From: Bacilli bacterium
Lineage (GTDB): Bacteria > Bacillota_I > Bacilli_A > RFN20 > CAG-288
Length of the DNA stretch: 64,000 bases
Assembly: GCA_022647725.1 (NCBI GenBank)
Contig: JALCLG010000001.1
Span: forward strand, 564,931 to 628,930
Direction: 5' to 3'
The notes beneath the pieces were generated by a model. That model worked only from the letters and a program-made list of their open reading frames with translations. It did no database searches and had not been told where the DNA came from. Positions 33,669 through 43,116 of this stretch are shown here, in pieces (position 1 is the stretch's first letter; each line of letters starts with the position of its first letter). The translations under genes and the position numbers were made by a program.

Positions 33669-36104
33669 ATGGAAAACGTTATTAAAAGAGATGGTTCAAA
33701 AGTTCCATTTGAAGCCGGAAAGATTGAAAATGCGGTAGCGAAGGCATTTGTCTCGACTAGTGAGATTGCTGCCCGGGATATTTCGACGATGGCCAGAGCC
33801 GTCGAACTCATTGTGGAGTCTTCGCTCAATGACAAAGGCGTCATTTGCCCGAACGTTGAGGAAATCCAGGATGAAGTTGAGAAAGCCTTAATGAAGTGCG
33901 GCTATCAGAAGACCGCCAAGGCCTACATTCTTTACCGTTCCCAGCATGAGAAGGTCCGTAATGCGCATGAAACGCTCATCGATTACAAGAAATTGGTCGA
34001 TAGCTATATCGGTGCCGATAAGGATTGGCGTGTGAAGGAGAACTCCACGGTGACGTTATCCGTCGGCGGTCTCATCCTCTCCAATTCGGGTGCCATCACC
34101 GCCAACTACTGGCTGACGGAAGTCTATGATGAGGAAATTGCGGAAGCGCATCGTCATTGCTTCTTCCACCTCCACGATCTTTCGATGCTGACCGGCTATT
34201 GTGCCGGCTGGTCTCTGAAGCAGCTCATCAGGGAAGGACTCGGCGGTGTCACCGGAAGAATCACTTCCGCTCCGTCCAAGCATCTTTCGACCCTCTGCAA
34301 CCAGATGGTCAACTTCCTTGGCATCATGCAGAACGAATGGGCCGGTGCTCAGGCGTTCTCCAGCTTCGATACCTACCTTGCTCCGTTTGTCAAGGTCGAT
34401 AATCTTCCGTATCACGAAGTCAAACAGTGCATCCAGTCGTTCATCTATGGCGTCAACACGCCTTCCCGCTGGGGCACCCAGGCACCGTTTACCAACGTCA
34501 CCCTGGATTGGACCTGCCCGGATGATATGAAGAACCTTCCGGCTATCGTCGGCGGCAAAGAAATGCCGTTCACTTATGGCGATTGCAAGAAGGAAATGGA
34601 TATGGTCAATAAGGCCTTCATCGAAATCATGATCGAAGGCGACTACAACGGCCGTGGCTTCCAGTATCCGATCCCGACTTACTCCATCACCAAGGACTTC
34701 GATTGGTCCGAGACGGAGAACAACAGACTGCTCTTTGAAATGACTGCCAAGTACGGCACGCCTTACTTCTCCAACTACATCAACTCGGATATGAAGCCGA
34801 GCGATGTCCGTTCAATGTGCTGCCGTCTGAGACTCGATCTCCGTGAACTTCGCAAGAAGGGCGGCGGTTACTTCGGCAGCGGTGAATCCACCGGTAGTAT
34901 CGGTGTCGTCACCCTTAACCTTCCGAGAATGGCTTACCTTTCCAACACCAAGGAAGAGTTCTATGCGATGGTCGACAAATACATGGATATTGCTGCCCGT
35001 TCTCTCGATATTAAGAGAAAGGTCATCACCAAGCTGATGGATCAGGGCATGTATCCGTATACGAAGAGATACCTTGGCACCTTCAAGAATCACTTCTCCA
35101 CCATCGGTCTCATCGGTATGAACGAAGCGCTCGAGAACGCCAAATGGTTCAACGGCAATCTGACCTCGGTCGAAGGCCGGGATCTGGCGGTTGAGATTCT
35201 CAACCATATGCGGACCCGTCTCAGCGACTATCAGGAAAAGTACGATGCCCTCTTCAATCTTGAGGCTACGCCGGCTGAATCCACCACCTATCGTTTCGCC
35301 AAGCACGATGTTGCCGAATTCCCGGATATCAAGACGGCTGCCAAGAACGGCGGCGCCCCCTTCTACACCAACTCCTCACATCTGCCGGTCGGCTACACCG
35401 ATGATATCTTCAAGGCTCTTGAGATGGAAGATAAGATGCAGGTGCTCTATACGTCCGGCACGGTCTTCCACGCCTTCTTAGGCGAGAGACTTCCGGATTG
35501 GAAATCGGCTGCCAGTCTCGTCAAGAAGATTGCGGCTAACTTCAAGCTTCCTTATTTCACCCTTTCCCCGACCTACTCTGTCTGCCCGAAGTGCGGCTAT
35601 ATCGCCGGCGAGCACTTTACCTGCCCGACCTGCGGCGGTGAAGCGGAAGTCTACTCCCGTATCACCGGCTACTATCGTCCGGTCCGCAACTGGAACGATG
35701 GCAAGGTCAGCGAGTTCAATACCCGTAAGACCTATCAGCCGGAAGAACTCTTCGGCAAGGAAACCAGTACGGCAAAGCTGGAAGCCACCACGACGGCTCA
35801 TCATGATGCCGACAGCTGTGGCTGCGGCGAAGCACCGACCGTCTGCAGTGTGAAGAAGACGGGTCCGAAGATGGTATTGTTAGCCACCAAGACCTGCCCG
35901 AACTGCCGTCAGGCCAAGGTCTATCTCACCCAGGCCGGTCTGCCGTTTGATGAAATCTATGCGGAGGATCCTCAGGGATCCGAGCTGGCCAAGAAGTATG
36001 GGATTACCTCTGCCCCGACGCTGATTGTCTCCGGCGAGGATGGCTGCTCGAAGCTCTACGAGAACGTCTCCAACATCAAGGGCTTCATCAATTCGAAGAA
36101 GTAA
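33669..36104 (+). CDS. nrdD: Anaerobic (class III) ribonucleotide reductase NrdD with C-terminal redoxin domain
   Basis: Makes deoxyribonucleotides under anoxia with a glycyl radical. The 811-residue protein begins with an ATP-cone (MENVIKRDGSKVPFEAGKIE, about 1-95) followed by the ten-strand barrel. The C-terminal zinc site has Cys at about 639, 642, 652 and 655 (CPKCG...CPTCG), and the glycyl radical motif is RITGYYRPVRNW with Gly about 667. After a linker with a His/Cys cluster (HHDADSCGCGEAP) there is a fused glutaredoxin/NrdH-like domain (about 733-808). That domain has active site CPNC (Cys 743, 746) and the cis-Pro segment ITSAPTLIV. The fused redoxin suggests a thiol, not formate, electron donor (inference). 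Confidence 0.94.
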   Translation: MENVIKRDGSKVPFEAGKIENAVAKAFVSTSEIAARDISTMARAVELIVESSLNDKGVICPNVEEIQDEVEKALMKCGYQKTAKAYILYRSQHEKVRNAHETLIDYKKLVDSYIGADKDWRVKENSTVTLSVGGLILSNSGAITANYWLTEVYDEEIAEAHRHCFFHLHDLSMLTGYCAGWSLKQLIREGLGGVTGRITSAPSKHLSTLCNQMVNFLGIMQNEWAGAQAFSSFDTYLAPFVKVDNLPYHEVKQCIQSFIYGVNTPSRWGTQAPFTNVTLDWTCPDDMKNLPAIVGGKEMPFTYGDCKKEMDMVNKAFIEIMIEGDYNGRGFQYPIPTYSITKDFDWSETENNRLLFEMTAKYGTPYFSNYINSDMKPSDVRSMCCRLRLDLRELRKKGGGYFGSGESTGSIGVVTLNLPRMAYLSNTKEEFYAMVDKYMDIAARSLDIKRKVITKLMDQGMYPYTKRYLGTFKNHFSTIGLIGMNEALENAKWFNGNLTSVEGRDLAVEILNHMRTRLSDYQEKYDALFNLEATPAESTTYRFAKHDVAEFPDIKTAAKNGGAPFYTNSSHLPVGYTDDIFKALEMEDKMQVLYTSGTVFHAFLGERLPDWKSAASLVKKIAANFKLPYFTLSPTYSVCPKCGYIAGEHFTCPTCGGEAEVYSRITGYYRPVRNWNDGKVSEFNTRKTYQPEELFGKETSTAKLEATTTAHHDADSCGCGEAPTVCSVKKTGPKMVLLATKTCPNCRQAKVYLTQAGLPFDEIYAEDPQGSELAKKYGITSAPTLIVSGEDGCSKLYENVSNIKGFINSKK

Positions 36105-36115
36105 CTGAGCTTAGG

Positions 36116-36147
36116 AAGGCTCCGCCAGGAATGGCGGGGCCTTTTTT
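36116..36147 (+). terminator. Terminator of nrdG-nrdD
   Basis: AAGGCTCCGCCA / TGGCGGGGCCTT stem, GGAA loop and six Ts. Confidence 0.92.
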
Positions 36148-36228
36148 AAGATTCATTTTCAAAGCAATTAAAAAGTTTATATTTCTAATTAACTGAAAAA
36201 TGCTAGGATACTAGAGTTTACAGTCACC

Positions 36229-38064
36229 ATGAAATTTAAAAAATGTATTTGCAACTCTCACAGAGATGAAAACAACTCTCTTAGCATCATTCTTGATTCC
36301 GTGAGCAAATCCTACGGAAAGAACCTTATTTTCCAACCCTTTTCTTATGGCTTTGCTCCCGGAAGAATATATTATCTTTCCGGTCCTTCCGGCTGTGGTA
36401 AAACAACCTTTCTCAAAATCCTGGCAGGATTGGAAAAAAAGTCTTCGGGAAAGATTCATTATTGCGGAATACAAAAGAATTTTAAGCAGGAGATTTCCTA
36501 TCTTGGCCAAGATACTTCCATCAGCATGAACCTCACGGTTTACGAAAATCTGCGTCTTTTCTCCTCCGACAAGTCTTCGATTCACGATGCATTGGAAAAA
36601 GTGGGACTCACTGGGAAAGAAAGTGAAAAAGCGAATCTTCTTTCCAAAGGTGAAGCAGAACGGCTCGGATTGGCCCGCCTTTGTCTTCAAAACCGGAAAA
36701 TCATTCTTTTGGATGAGCCCGACGCAAATCTTGATATCCTCTGTCAGGAAAAAATAGCTGTGCTGATTCGGAATCTCAGTCGCACAAAAATAGTAATTAT
36801 TGCCAGCCATAGCGTCCCTCAGGGAAAAGATTTTGCTGATGTTATTATTTCTTACAGGCCTGATAAGGCACTTGTTTGTAGCACAGACCAAGATTTGATG
36901 GTGGATTCAACGACAATACCAGCCTCATCAGCGCCAAAAGAAAAACAGTCATCTCTTCCTTTCCCCATTTTCAAAAAGCTTTTAGGCTGTCTCTTTTCAA
37001 GCACAGCAAAGCGATTTGCTGTTTTTTTTCCCATCCTTATCGTCCTTAACTGCTTTGTTTTGTTTTCCTCACTATTTTCTGCCAATACGGGGAGTTCTTT
37101 CGTCTATGACCATTTGAATGCCTGTGGAATCAATGGTGTTCTGACTCAGGAAAAAGAAAAGGGGAGTGTTCAAACTGCCACTCCTTTCTCCTTAACCTTT
37201 GTTGGAGACGATGAATCTTCCTTTTCCGTCTATAACGATGATGATTCTCTAGCGCTTCCCTCTGCAAATCTTGTTATTACAATGCCTAACAGCATCATTC
37301 TTCCTTCCGGAATGTGTCAGAAACGAAATTGGAAGACAGGAGATAACGTTTCCGTCATTGTTTCTGGAAGAACGCTGATATTAAGCATTGAAAAGATCTA
37401 TCCTGAAAGCACTGTTACCGAGGAAACACTTGAAAAGGATTCGCTTTTTTCAAAAACAACCTCGCAGGCCAGGCAAAACCTTCTCTTATGCAACAATCCA
37501 ATTCTCGTCCCCAGGGCCGTTGGACTACTTAGCCAAGGAGACAGCAATTCACTGGGATACTGCTCTTCTCTCTTCTTCAAGAACTCAACATCATTGGCAA
37601 GCGGCCCGCTCTTTTTAACCGATAGCAAAGGCGATTCAACTTTGATATTTTGGAAATCAAAATTGGCATCATCGAACCTTTATTTTTCTTTCGTCTGGGG
37701 TGGGATTGTTCTCTCTCTCGCCAGTTATTTTCTTTTCCTAACCGGAGTCAAAGACAGTTGGTCTTCCACCCAACTGTTTTTCCGCCTTTCTGACGGCAGC
37801 TTTAAGCGTGGAAACCTTGTTTTCCTTTCCTATATTGCTATTTTTCAAGCACTCGCTATTCTAGGGAGTATCCTTTTATATTTTGCTTTGGCCCCTGCTT
37901 TGAATCATTCTCTGATAGCTTTTTATAAAATAGAGGAAATAATCCCGCTATTTGTCTTCTCTTGGCAGACAGTATTCATCTTTTCAGTCACGCAACTTGG
38001 ATTGATATTTTTAACAGTTTTTTTCTTGGCCATTAGAAATAAAATAGACATGAAAAGGCTTTGA
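36229..38064 (+). CDS. ABC transporter, fused ATPase-permease (MacB/FtsX-type), first of pair
   Basis: A 611-residue protein with an N-terminal ATPase (about 15-215): Walker A GPSGCGKTTF and Walker B IILLDEPDANLD. The signature is degenerate (LLSKGEAERLGLARL in place of LSGGQ). One transmembrane helix follows (about 258-282), then an extracellular region of about 185 residues, then three helices (about 475-500, 525-555, 572-605). This is the MacB/FtsX layout used for peptide or lipoprotein export and for mechanotransmission. The block is AT-richer than its neighbours. A second, longer fused protein follows; the two could form a heterodimer. The substrate is unknown, and an export role for a small peptide is inference. 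Confidence 0.82.
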   Translation: MKFKKCICNSHRDENNSLSIILDSVSKSYGKNLIFQPFSYGFAPGRIYYLSGPSGCGKTTFLKILAGLEKKSSGKIHYCGIQKNFKQEISYLGQDTSISMNLTVYENLRLFSSDKSSIHDALEKVGLTGKESEKANLLSKGEAERLGLARLCLQNRKIILLDEPDANLDILCQEKIAVLIRNLSRTKIVIIASHSVPQGKDFADVIISYRPDKALVCSTDQDLMVDSTTIPASSAPKEKQSSLPFPIFKKLLGCLFSSTAKRFAVFFPILIVLNCFVLFSSLFSANTGSSFVYDHLNACGINGVLTQEKEKGSVQTATPFSLTFVGDDESSFSVYNDDDSLALPSANLVITMPNSIILPSGMCQKRNWKTGDNVSVIVSGRTLILSIEKIYPESTVTEETLEKDSLFSKTTSQARQNLLLCNNPILVPRAVGLLSQGDSNSLGYCSSLFFKNSTSLASGPLFLTDSKGDSTLIFWKSKLASSNLYFSFVWGGIVLSLASYFLFLTGVKDSWSSTQLFFRLSDGSFKRGNLVFLSYIAIFQALAILGSILLYFALAPALNHSLIAFYKIEEIIPLFVFSWQTVFIFSVTQLGLIFLTVFFLAIRNKIDMKRL

Positions 38065-38132
38065 TGATTAACATCAATAAAATAAAGAGCACCTAAAATT
38101 TGTAGCGATACAATCATCATGAGACTTAAGTA

Positions 38133-38243
38133 ATGAAAATTAAACAAATTTTACTTTCTATAACTTGCTTGCTTGCTGGTCTAGGGAGCCAAACAAAAAG
38201 GCAAACACTGAAAAAGATTATTACAAGGCATGATCTCACTTGA
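38133..38243 (+). CDS. 36-residue signal-peptide-like small ORF
   Basis: A small ORF between the two ABC genes. It starts MKIKQILLSITCLLAGLGSQ and continues with a basic, polar segment ending RHDLT. Short basic n-region, hydrophobic core and small residues before the polar part look like a secretion signal or a pheromone/bacteriocin precursor. The ribosome site is poor, and it overlaps the next ABC gene start by 14 bases, so it could also simply couple translation of that gene. Real but uncertain. Confidence 0.38.
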   Translation: MKIKQILLSITCLLAGLGSQTKRQTLKKIITRHDLT

Positions 38244-40659
38244 AGTAAAATCGTTTTCGCTTTTTGCAGACACGGAGAAAAAACATCTTCTTTTCAAGAC
38301 AAATAAAACCGTCTTTTCTGTCGGCGTTCTTCAGCTGATAACGGGGCCGTCCGGATCCGGCAAAACATCGTTTCTCAATGCCTTGGCAGGGGCAAACAAG
38401 CAATTCGATGGACAACTATCATTCGTTGAGGATGGTCATAGGAACCTGCCATGGGAAAACTCTTTTTCCTATGTTACCGTTGACAATTGCTGTCTTCCTG
38501 AACTTTCAGTGGAAGACCATCTTTCTTTTGTCACGGGCGACAAGGAAAAGATCCGCGAATATCTACAGATGTTAGGTCTGTGGGAAATTCGTAAGAGAAA
38601 ACTTTCTCTTTGCTCCAAAGGCGAAAGAGTAAGAACGGAGATTGCCACTTCTCTTTGCCGTTCAAGTTCTTTGATTCTCTTAGACGAGCCAACAGCCAAT
38701 CTTGACAATGAAAACAAATGTCTTGTCTTTCAAGCCTTAATGACAATAGCCAAAACACGAATTGTCATTGTGGTCACCCATGATTGCGACCCTGAAATAT
38801 TAAATAAAAGCAATGTTTTCCGTATTGAAAATCAGACCTTAGTGAAGCTGCCCTCATCGCCCATTCAGCCGCTCAACGAAATGGTCTCTCCTTCAAAGAA
38901 TGCCGAAAAAGAGAAAGGGTCGCATTCTTTTCTGCCAATCATAAAACTATCAGCAGCGGCAGCTTTAAAACATAAGATGCAGTTCTTTTTCAGTGTTTTC
39001 TTCCTCATTGTCAGTTTAATGGGATCTTTTCTTTTCGTTGGCTTTAAAGGAATCAACGAAGAGGAATCCTTGCTGACAGCCACTCCAAAAATGCCTTCTC
39101 AGGAAAATGAGGTTGTTTGCAAAGATACTTCTCTTTCATTGCCCCAAGTCGGAAAAGAGGGATTCCATTTTACTAAAATGGCAATGTCCTCTCCTTTGGA
39201 TGGTCAGTACTTGAATCTGGCCTGTGCCGAAGATTTGACTCCAGACCTTTCTGCTAATGTCCTCTCCCTTCTTAATAATGCCAACGTTTCCCAAGCCAAT
39301 GATTCTGCCTCTCCCTGTTATCCTATCGTCATTACTTCTGAATTCGATAACTACCTCTCAGCAAAAGAGGGGCATTCTTTTGGTATTCAGGATTCTCTTC
39401 CTGTTTCCTTATCGCAATGTGTTTATGCCATCCCTCATGAGCGACGGAAAAGCCAATTTATCATTGCCGGAATCATCGACAAAATCAGTGATATCCAAGA
39501 TTTTACTCCCGACAGAGGCTTTCCTGCTATTTTACGAAAAAAAGACTATCTTTGCTGCCTGGAAGACAGTGGAATCCGTGACTCCTCTTTTACGGATTCC
39601 CTGCAAGCCCTGTTAACGCAATACCAAACATATTGTGAGCAGGAGAAGCTAACTTGCCCCCAAACTCTGCAAATTCCTTTGCAGCTGACAAGTCTATTGA
39701 GAGTATCGGATTTTTCCTCCGATGCCATTTGCTCTACCAATCCGGCTACAAAAGAAGACGGCAAACTTTATTATCAAGGATCCTTGCCTATGGCGGAAAA
39801 TGAAATTCTCATTCCTGAAGATCAGAGTATCAGCAGTTATGCGGCCCTAAAATTTATCTATTCCACTGGCCGCGAACAAGAGTCCGATCATTCTTTCTTT
39901 GATCCTTATCAAAAGGAAAAACAATACCATTTGCCTCTGGCCGAAAATGCTTTTAGCAATTTTGGGCTATCTTTAGGTGATAGTTTTATCGTTTCTGGTT
40001 CTTTTGTTCTCAACAGTTCCACAAGGAACTTAAAGGATTGTGTTTTGATCTCGGATTCCCTGTTCGATAAAATCGTCGGACAAATCCGTCTTGGCTACAC
40101 AGACCTTGTCCCTAAAAGTGATTGTTTTGCAGGAACAGACTATCTAACACGTAACGTGTCAGAGTATCTTAACGGGAATCTTCAAGTAGAGTCGTTAACC
40201 TGGAAAGCTTGTGTAGAAGCCTACCAAAATACACTCCATACGGCCTATTTTTTCCAAATCATTTTCTTGATTGCTGCTTTGATTTGTCTTTTTGTGTCGT
40301 TGCTGTATGTTCTCAATACAACACAAGATCTCCAGCATGATATTGCCGTCTTGCAGCAATTGATGGGAAAGAAAAGAAAAGAAATTGTTGCCCTGCTTTT
40401 AGCCAGTCTTGCTCCTTTTCTTTTTTTGAGCTACGGCATCTCCCTCTCCTTCTCACAATTATCGTTTAATCAAATCTCCAAGGCAATTTCCTTTGGAAGT
40501 GGGTATTCCGGTTCCTTAATGACAAATACTTTGTGGTTAGCCTATCTTATCCAGGGGGCTGTTCTTATCGGATTCACCCTTTTCTCCTTCTTTTTTTCCA
40601 TTGTTGGAAAGAAGAAAAAACCGGTTCAGCAAATCAAAGAAGGCAACGGATCTTACTAA
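38230..40659 (+). CDS. ABC transporter, fused ATPase-permease (MacB/FtsX-type), second of pair
   Basis: An 809-residue protein with the ATPase at about 1-210: Walker A GPSGSGKTSF and Walker B LILLDEPTANLD. The signature is again degenerate (LCSKGERVRTEIA). A transmembrane helix (about 252-275) precedes a large extracellular region of about 400 residues with many Cys and Ser. Three helices close the protein (about 683-707, 726-748, 770-793). Layout mirrors the upstream gene with a much larger outer domain. Together they look like a heteromeric export or sensing complex. The start is weakly supported by a ribosome site and may be coupled to the 36-residue ORF. Confidence 0.82.
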   Translation: MISLEVKSFSLFADTEKKHLLFKTNKTVFSVGVLQLITGPSGSGKTSFLNALAGANKQFDGQLSFVEDGHRNLPWENSFSYVTVDNCCLPELSVEDHLSFVTGDKEKIREYLQMLGLWEIRKRKLSLCSKGERVRTEIATSLCRSSSLILLDEPTANLDNENKCLVFQALMTIAKTRIVIVVTHDCDPEILNKSNVFRIENQTLVKLPSSPIQPLNEMVSPSKNAEKEKGSHSFLPIIKLSAAAALKHKMQFFFSVFFLIVSLMGSFLFVGFKGINEEESLLTATPKMPSQENEVVCKDTSLSLPQVGKEGFHFTKMAMSSPLDGQYLNLACAEDLTPDLSANVLSLLNNANVSQANDSASPCYPIVITSEFDNYLSAKEGHSFGIQDSLPVSLSQCVYAIPHERRKSQFIIAGIIDKISDIQDFTPDRGFPAILRKKDYLCCLEDSGIRDSSFTDSLQALLTQYQTYCEQEKLTCPQTLQIPLQLTSLLRVSDFSSDAICSTNPATKEDGKLYYQGSLPMAENEILIPEDQSISSYAALKFIYSTGREQESDHSFFDPYQKEKQYHLPLAENAFSNFGLSLGDSFIVSGSFVLNSSTRNLKDCVLISDSLFDKIVGQIRLGYTDLVPKSDCFAGTDYLTRNVSEYLNGNLQVESLTWKACVEAYQNTLHTAYFFQIIFLIAALICLFVSLLYVLNTTQDLQHDIAVLQQLMGKKRKEIVALLLASLAPFLFLSYGISLSFSQLSFNQISKAISFGSGYSGSLMTNTLWLAYLIQGAVLIGFTLFSFFFSIVGKKKKPVQQIKEGNGSY

Positions 40660-40707
40660 GGGAGAGCCGGCGACGATGACGACCTATGTCAAAGGTGAGA
40701 AATGGTA

Positions 40708-40977
40708 ATGTGGACCGTTAAATTCACCGCTCACGCTGAACAAGACAAAAAGAAGCTGGCCGAGGCAGGCTTGGAAAAGAAAGCCAAGCAGCTTTTGGAT
40801 GTCCTGTCCCTCAACCCGTTTCAGAATTCTCCGCGTTACGAGAAGCTTGTCGGCAATCTGGAAGGCTATTATTCCCGGCGGATCAACATGGAGCATCGGC
40901 TGGTCTACCGAGTGCTGAAGGATCAGCACCTCGTCATTGTCCATTCAATGGAGTCCCATTACGAGTCAATGGCCTAA
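40708..40977 (+). CDS. Txe/YoeB-family mRNA interferase-like toxin, no partner antitoxin seen
   Basis: Toxins of this family bind the ribosome and cleave mRNA at the A site. The protein (89 residues from this start) carries NPFQNSPRYEKLVGNLEGYY and SRRINMEHRLVYRVLKDQ. The conserved Glu, Arg and terminal HSMESHY region of YoeB are all present. The ATG at 40708 fits AAAGGTGAG better than the ATG six bases earlier. A YefM/Axe-type antitoxin normally sits just upstream, but only 48 bases separate this gene from the ABC stop, and nothing suitable follows. It appears to be an orphan toxin. Confidence 0.85.
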   Translation: MWTVKFTAHAEQDKKKLAEAGLEKKAKQLLDVLSLNPFQNSPRYEKLVGNLEGYYSRRINMEHRLVYRVLKDQHLVIVHSMESHYESMA

Positions 40978-41003
40978 GCTTCTTTTGATCTCAGACTCGC
41001 CTC

Positions 41004-41036
41004 TTTAAGCTTCCCTTAAGGTTAAGCGAGTAAATT
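41004..41036 (+). promoter_or_regulatory. Direct-repeat boxes upstream of the response regulator
   Basis: TTTAAG (41004-41009) and CTTAAG (41015-41020) are 11 bases apart, followed by GTTAAG (41021-41026) and a TAAATT hexamer at 41031. The spacing equals that of the boxes at 43117, as expected for an OmpR/PhoB-type dimer. Confidence 0.55.
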
Positions 41037-41070
41037 AAAGGGAGAAAAGAGAAATCTTTTCCCCTTTTTT
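41037..41070 (+). terminator. Terminator or attenuator before the response regulator
   Basis: AAAGGG-(A)-GAAAAGA pairs with TCTTTTC-CCCTTT around a GAAA loop, followed by more Ts. It lies just after the direct-repeat boxes and before a second TATAAT (41094-41099). Confidence 0.75.
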
Positions 41071-41128
41071 AGGCAAAGGGAGCTCCTTCGTTTTATAATC
41101 TATCTAATAAAAGAGAGGGATTGAGACT

Positions 41129-41803
41129 ATGAAAATCCTGTTTGCGGAAGATGAAGTCGAACTGTCCGATGCCATCAGTCTGCTCTTAAAGCGGAACGAT
41201 TATTCCGTGGACAGCGTCTATGACGGCCAGGAAGCCCTCGATTATCTGGATGCCTCCGACTATGACCTCATCATCCTGGACATCATGATGCCGAAAGTCG
41301 ACGGTCTGACAGTCTTAAAGAAAATCCGCAGCCAAGGCAAAGACACCCCGGTACTGATCCTCACCGCCAAATCCCAGCCGGATGATGTCGTCAAAGGCCT
41401 CGACCTCGGTGCCGATGACTATCTGACCAAGCCCTTCAACATCAAGGTCCTGCTGGCCCGGATCCGTGCTTTGACCCGACGGGACGGTCCGGTGCAGGAC
41501 GAGAACCTCACTTACGGCAACCTCACTCTCAACCGGCAGTCCTGTGAGATCTTAGTCGGCAAGGAAAGCATCAAGCTTGTCAACAAAGAGCTGCAGATCA
41601 TGGAGCTTCTCTTAAAGAACCCCACCAAGATCGTTCCGACCGATACCATCCTCAATTCCGCCTGGAACAGCGACGAATGCTCGACCGAAGAGAACGTCTA
41701 TGTCTTTGTCAGTTATCTCCGCCGGAAGCTGAAGCAGCTGAACAGCAATGTCGAGATCAAGGCTTACCGGAATCAGGGATACGGTCTGAATATCATTCAA
41801 TGA
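41129..41803 (+). CDS. OmpR/PhoB-family response regulator
   Basis: The 224-residue protein has a receiver domain with acidic pocket AEDE (near 6-9), phosphorylated Asp in DLIILDIMMPKVDG (about 51), and conserved Lys in DDYLTKPFN. The winged-helix DNA-binding domain is at about 125-222 and ends YVFVSYLRRKLKQLN...AYRNQGYGL. AGAGAGGGA precedes the start. It overlaps the histidine kinase by ATGA. Direct-repeat boxes upstream of it and of the DUF4353 gene suggest self-control and control of that surface protein. Confidence 0.95.
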   Translation: MKILFAEDEVELSDAISLLLKRNDYSVDSVYDGQEALDYLDASDYDLIILDIMMPKVDGLTVLKKIRSQGKDTPVLILTAKSQPDDVVKGLDLGADDYLTKPFNIKVLLARIRALTRRDGPVQDENLTYGNLTLNRQSCEILVGKESIKLVNKELQIMELLLKNPTKIVPTDTILNSAWNSDECSTEENVYVFVSYLRRKLKQLNSNVEIKAYRNQGYGLNIIQ

Positions 41804-43104
41804 TCAAGAAAATCCGTTGGAAATTCATCGCCATTTCGCTCTCCAGCCTCACGCTGATCCTTTTCATTATCATCCTTTCCATCAACATCACCAACTATGT
41901 CTCCGTGGATCAGGAAGGCTCCCGGATTCTGGAGGTCCTGAAAGAGAACAACGGCACCTTCCCGGACAAGAACAATCCGAATGACACCTCCACCACCCCG
42001 CCGCCGGCCAGTTCCTCCACTTCTGCTGCAACATCGGTGGACTCCGCTTATCGTCCGGCCATCGGCAACAACAATCCCACTCGGGGAATGACAGCCGAAA
42101 CGCCATTCCAGACCCGTTATTTCACTGTTACCTTTTCAACCGACGGCAGCATCATCGACAGCAACGTCAAAAACATTGCCTCGCTGACTCAAACGGAAGC
42201 CGAAACGATGGCCACCACCCTTTATCAGGCCAAGAAAACTTCCGGTTATCAGGACTACTATAAATATCTGGCCTATACCACCAGCGACAACACTGATCGT
42301 TATATCTTTGTCGATCGGCAGGCAGCCTTGACGAATTTTGCGACCTTCCGGAACTATTCTCTCATCATCAGCTGTGCCGGGCTGGTCGGCTTTGCCCTTT
42401 TGGTCGTGCTCTTAAGCAAGGTCATCGTCAAACCTGCCATTGAAAGCGAGCAGAAGCAGAAGATGTTCATCACCGATGCCTCCCACTCCCTGAAGACGCC
42501 GTTAGCCATCATCCAGGCCGATAACGAAGTCATGGAAAGCCTCAACGGCACCAGCAAATGGACCACTTCCATCGCCAATCAGGTGACCCGGATGAGCGAA
42601 TTGACCAACCAGCTGGTTTATCTGTCCCGGCTGGACGAAGGCAGCCTCAAGCAGAATCCGGAGGATATCGATTTGTCCGATCTCATCGGGGATCAGCTGG
42701 AGTCCTTCCGTCCGGTCTACGACGAAAAAGGCATTCAGATTCAGGAAGACATTGCCAAGAATATTCATTATCAGGCCGATCTGGGAACGATGAAGCAGCT
42801 CTGTGAGATCTTCTTGGAGAACGCCAGCAAATACACGCCGAAGTCCACCTGGATCAAAGTCTCTCTGCATAAGAAGCATGGTCAGATCCACCTCATCTTT
42901 GCTAATGCCATCGATTATGAGTACCAGGATGATCCTAACCGTCTCTTTGACCGCTTCTACCGGACGGACAGCTCCCGCAATTCGCAGACCGGCGGAACGG
43001 GATTAGGTCTCTCGATTGCCAAGGCCATCGTCAGTGATTATCACGGCAAGATCAAAGCCAGTGTCCATTCCAAACAAGACATTGCTTTTGAAATAACGCT
43101 TTAA
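41800..43104 (+). CDS. Sensor histidine kinase
   Basis: A 434-residue kinase. The first transmembrane helix is at about 8-30 and the outer domain at about 31-183 begins with a Ser/Thr/Pro-rich stretch. The second helix is at about 186-210. The HisKA phosphoacceptor is TDASHSLKTPLAIIQADNEV (His about 229), and the HATPase domain has FLENASKYTP and GGTGLGLSIAKAIVSDY. A longer frame upstream overlaps the regulator gene and is rejected in favour of the ATGA overlap. The signal is unknown; the next gene encodes a surface lipoprotein. Confidence 0.94.
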   Translation: MIKKIRWKFIAISLSSLTLILFIIILSINITNYVSVDQEGSRILEVLKENNGTFPDKNNPNDTSTTPPPASSSTSAATSVDSAYRPAIGNNNPTRGMTAETPFQTRYFTVTFSTDGSIIDSNVKNIASLTQTEAETMATTLYQAKKTSGYQDYYKYLAYTTSDNTDRYIFVDRQAALTNFATFRNYSLIISCAGLVGFALLVVLLSKVIVKPAIESEQKQKMFITDASHSLKTPLAIIQADNEVMESLNGTSKWTTSIANQVTRMSELTNQLVYLSRLDEGSLKQNPEDIDLSDLIGDQLESFRPVYDEKGIQIQEDIAKNIHYQADLGTMKQLCEIFLENASKYTPKSTWIKVSLHKKHGQIHLIFANAIDYEYQDDPNRLFDRFYRTDSSRNSQTGGTGLGLSIAKAIVSDYHGKIKASVHSKQDIAFEITL

Positions 43105-43116
43105 TTTTTTTATTTG

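Noticed and set aside
41677..41799. Longer N-terminal form of the histidine kinase
   Set aside because: The extension overlaps the response-regulator coding region in another frame. The ATGA overlap start at 41800 begins with a normal signal/transmembrane sequence.
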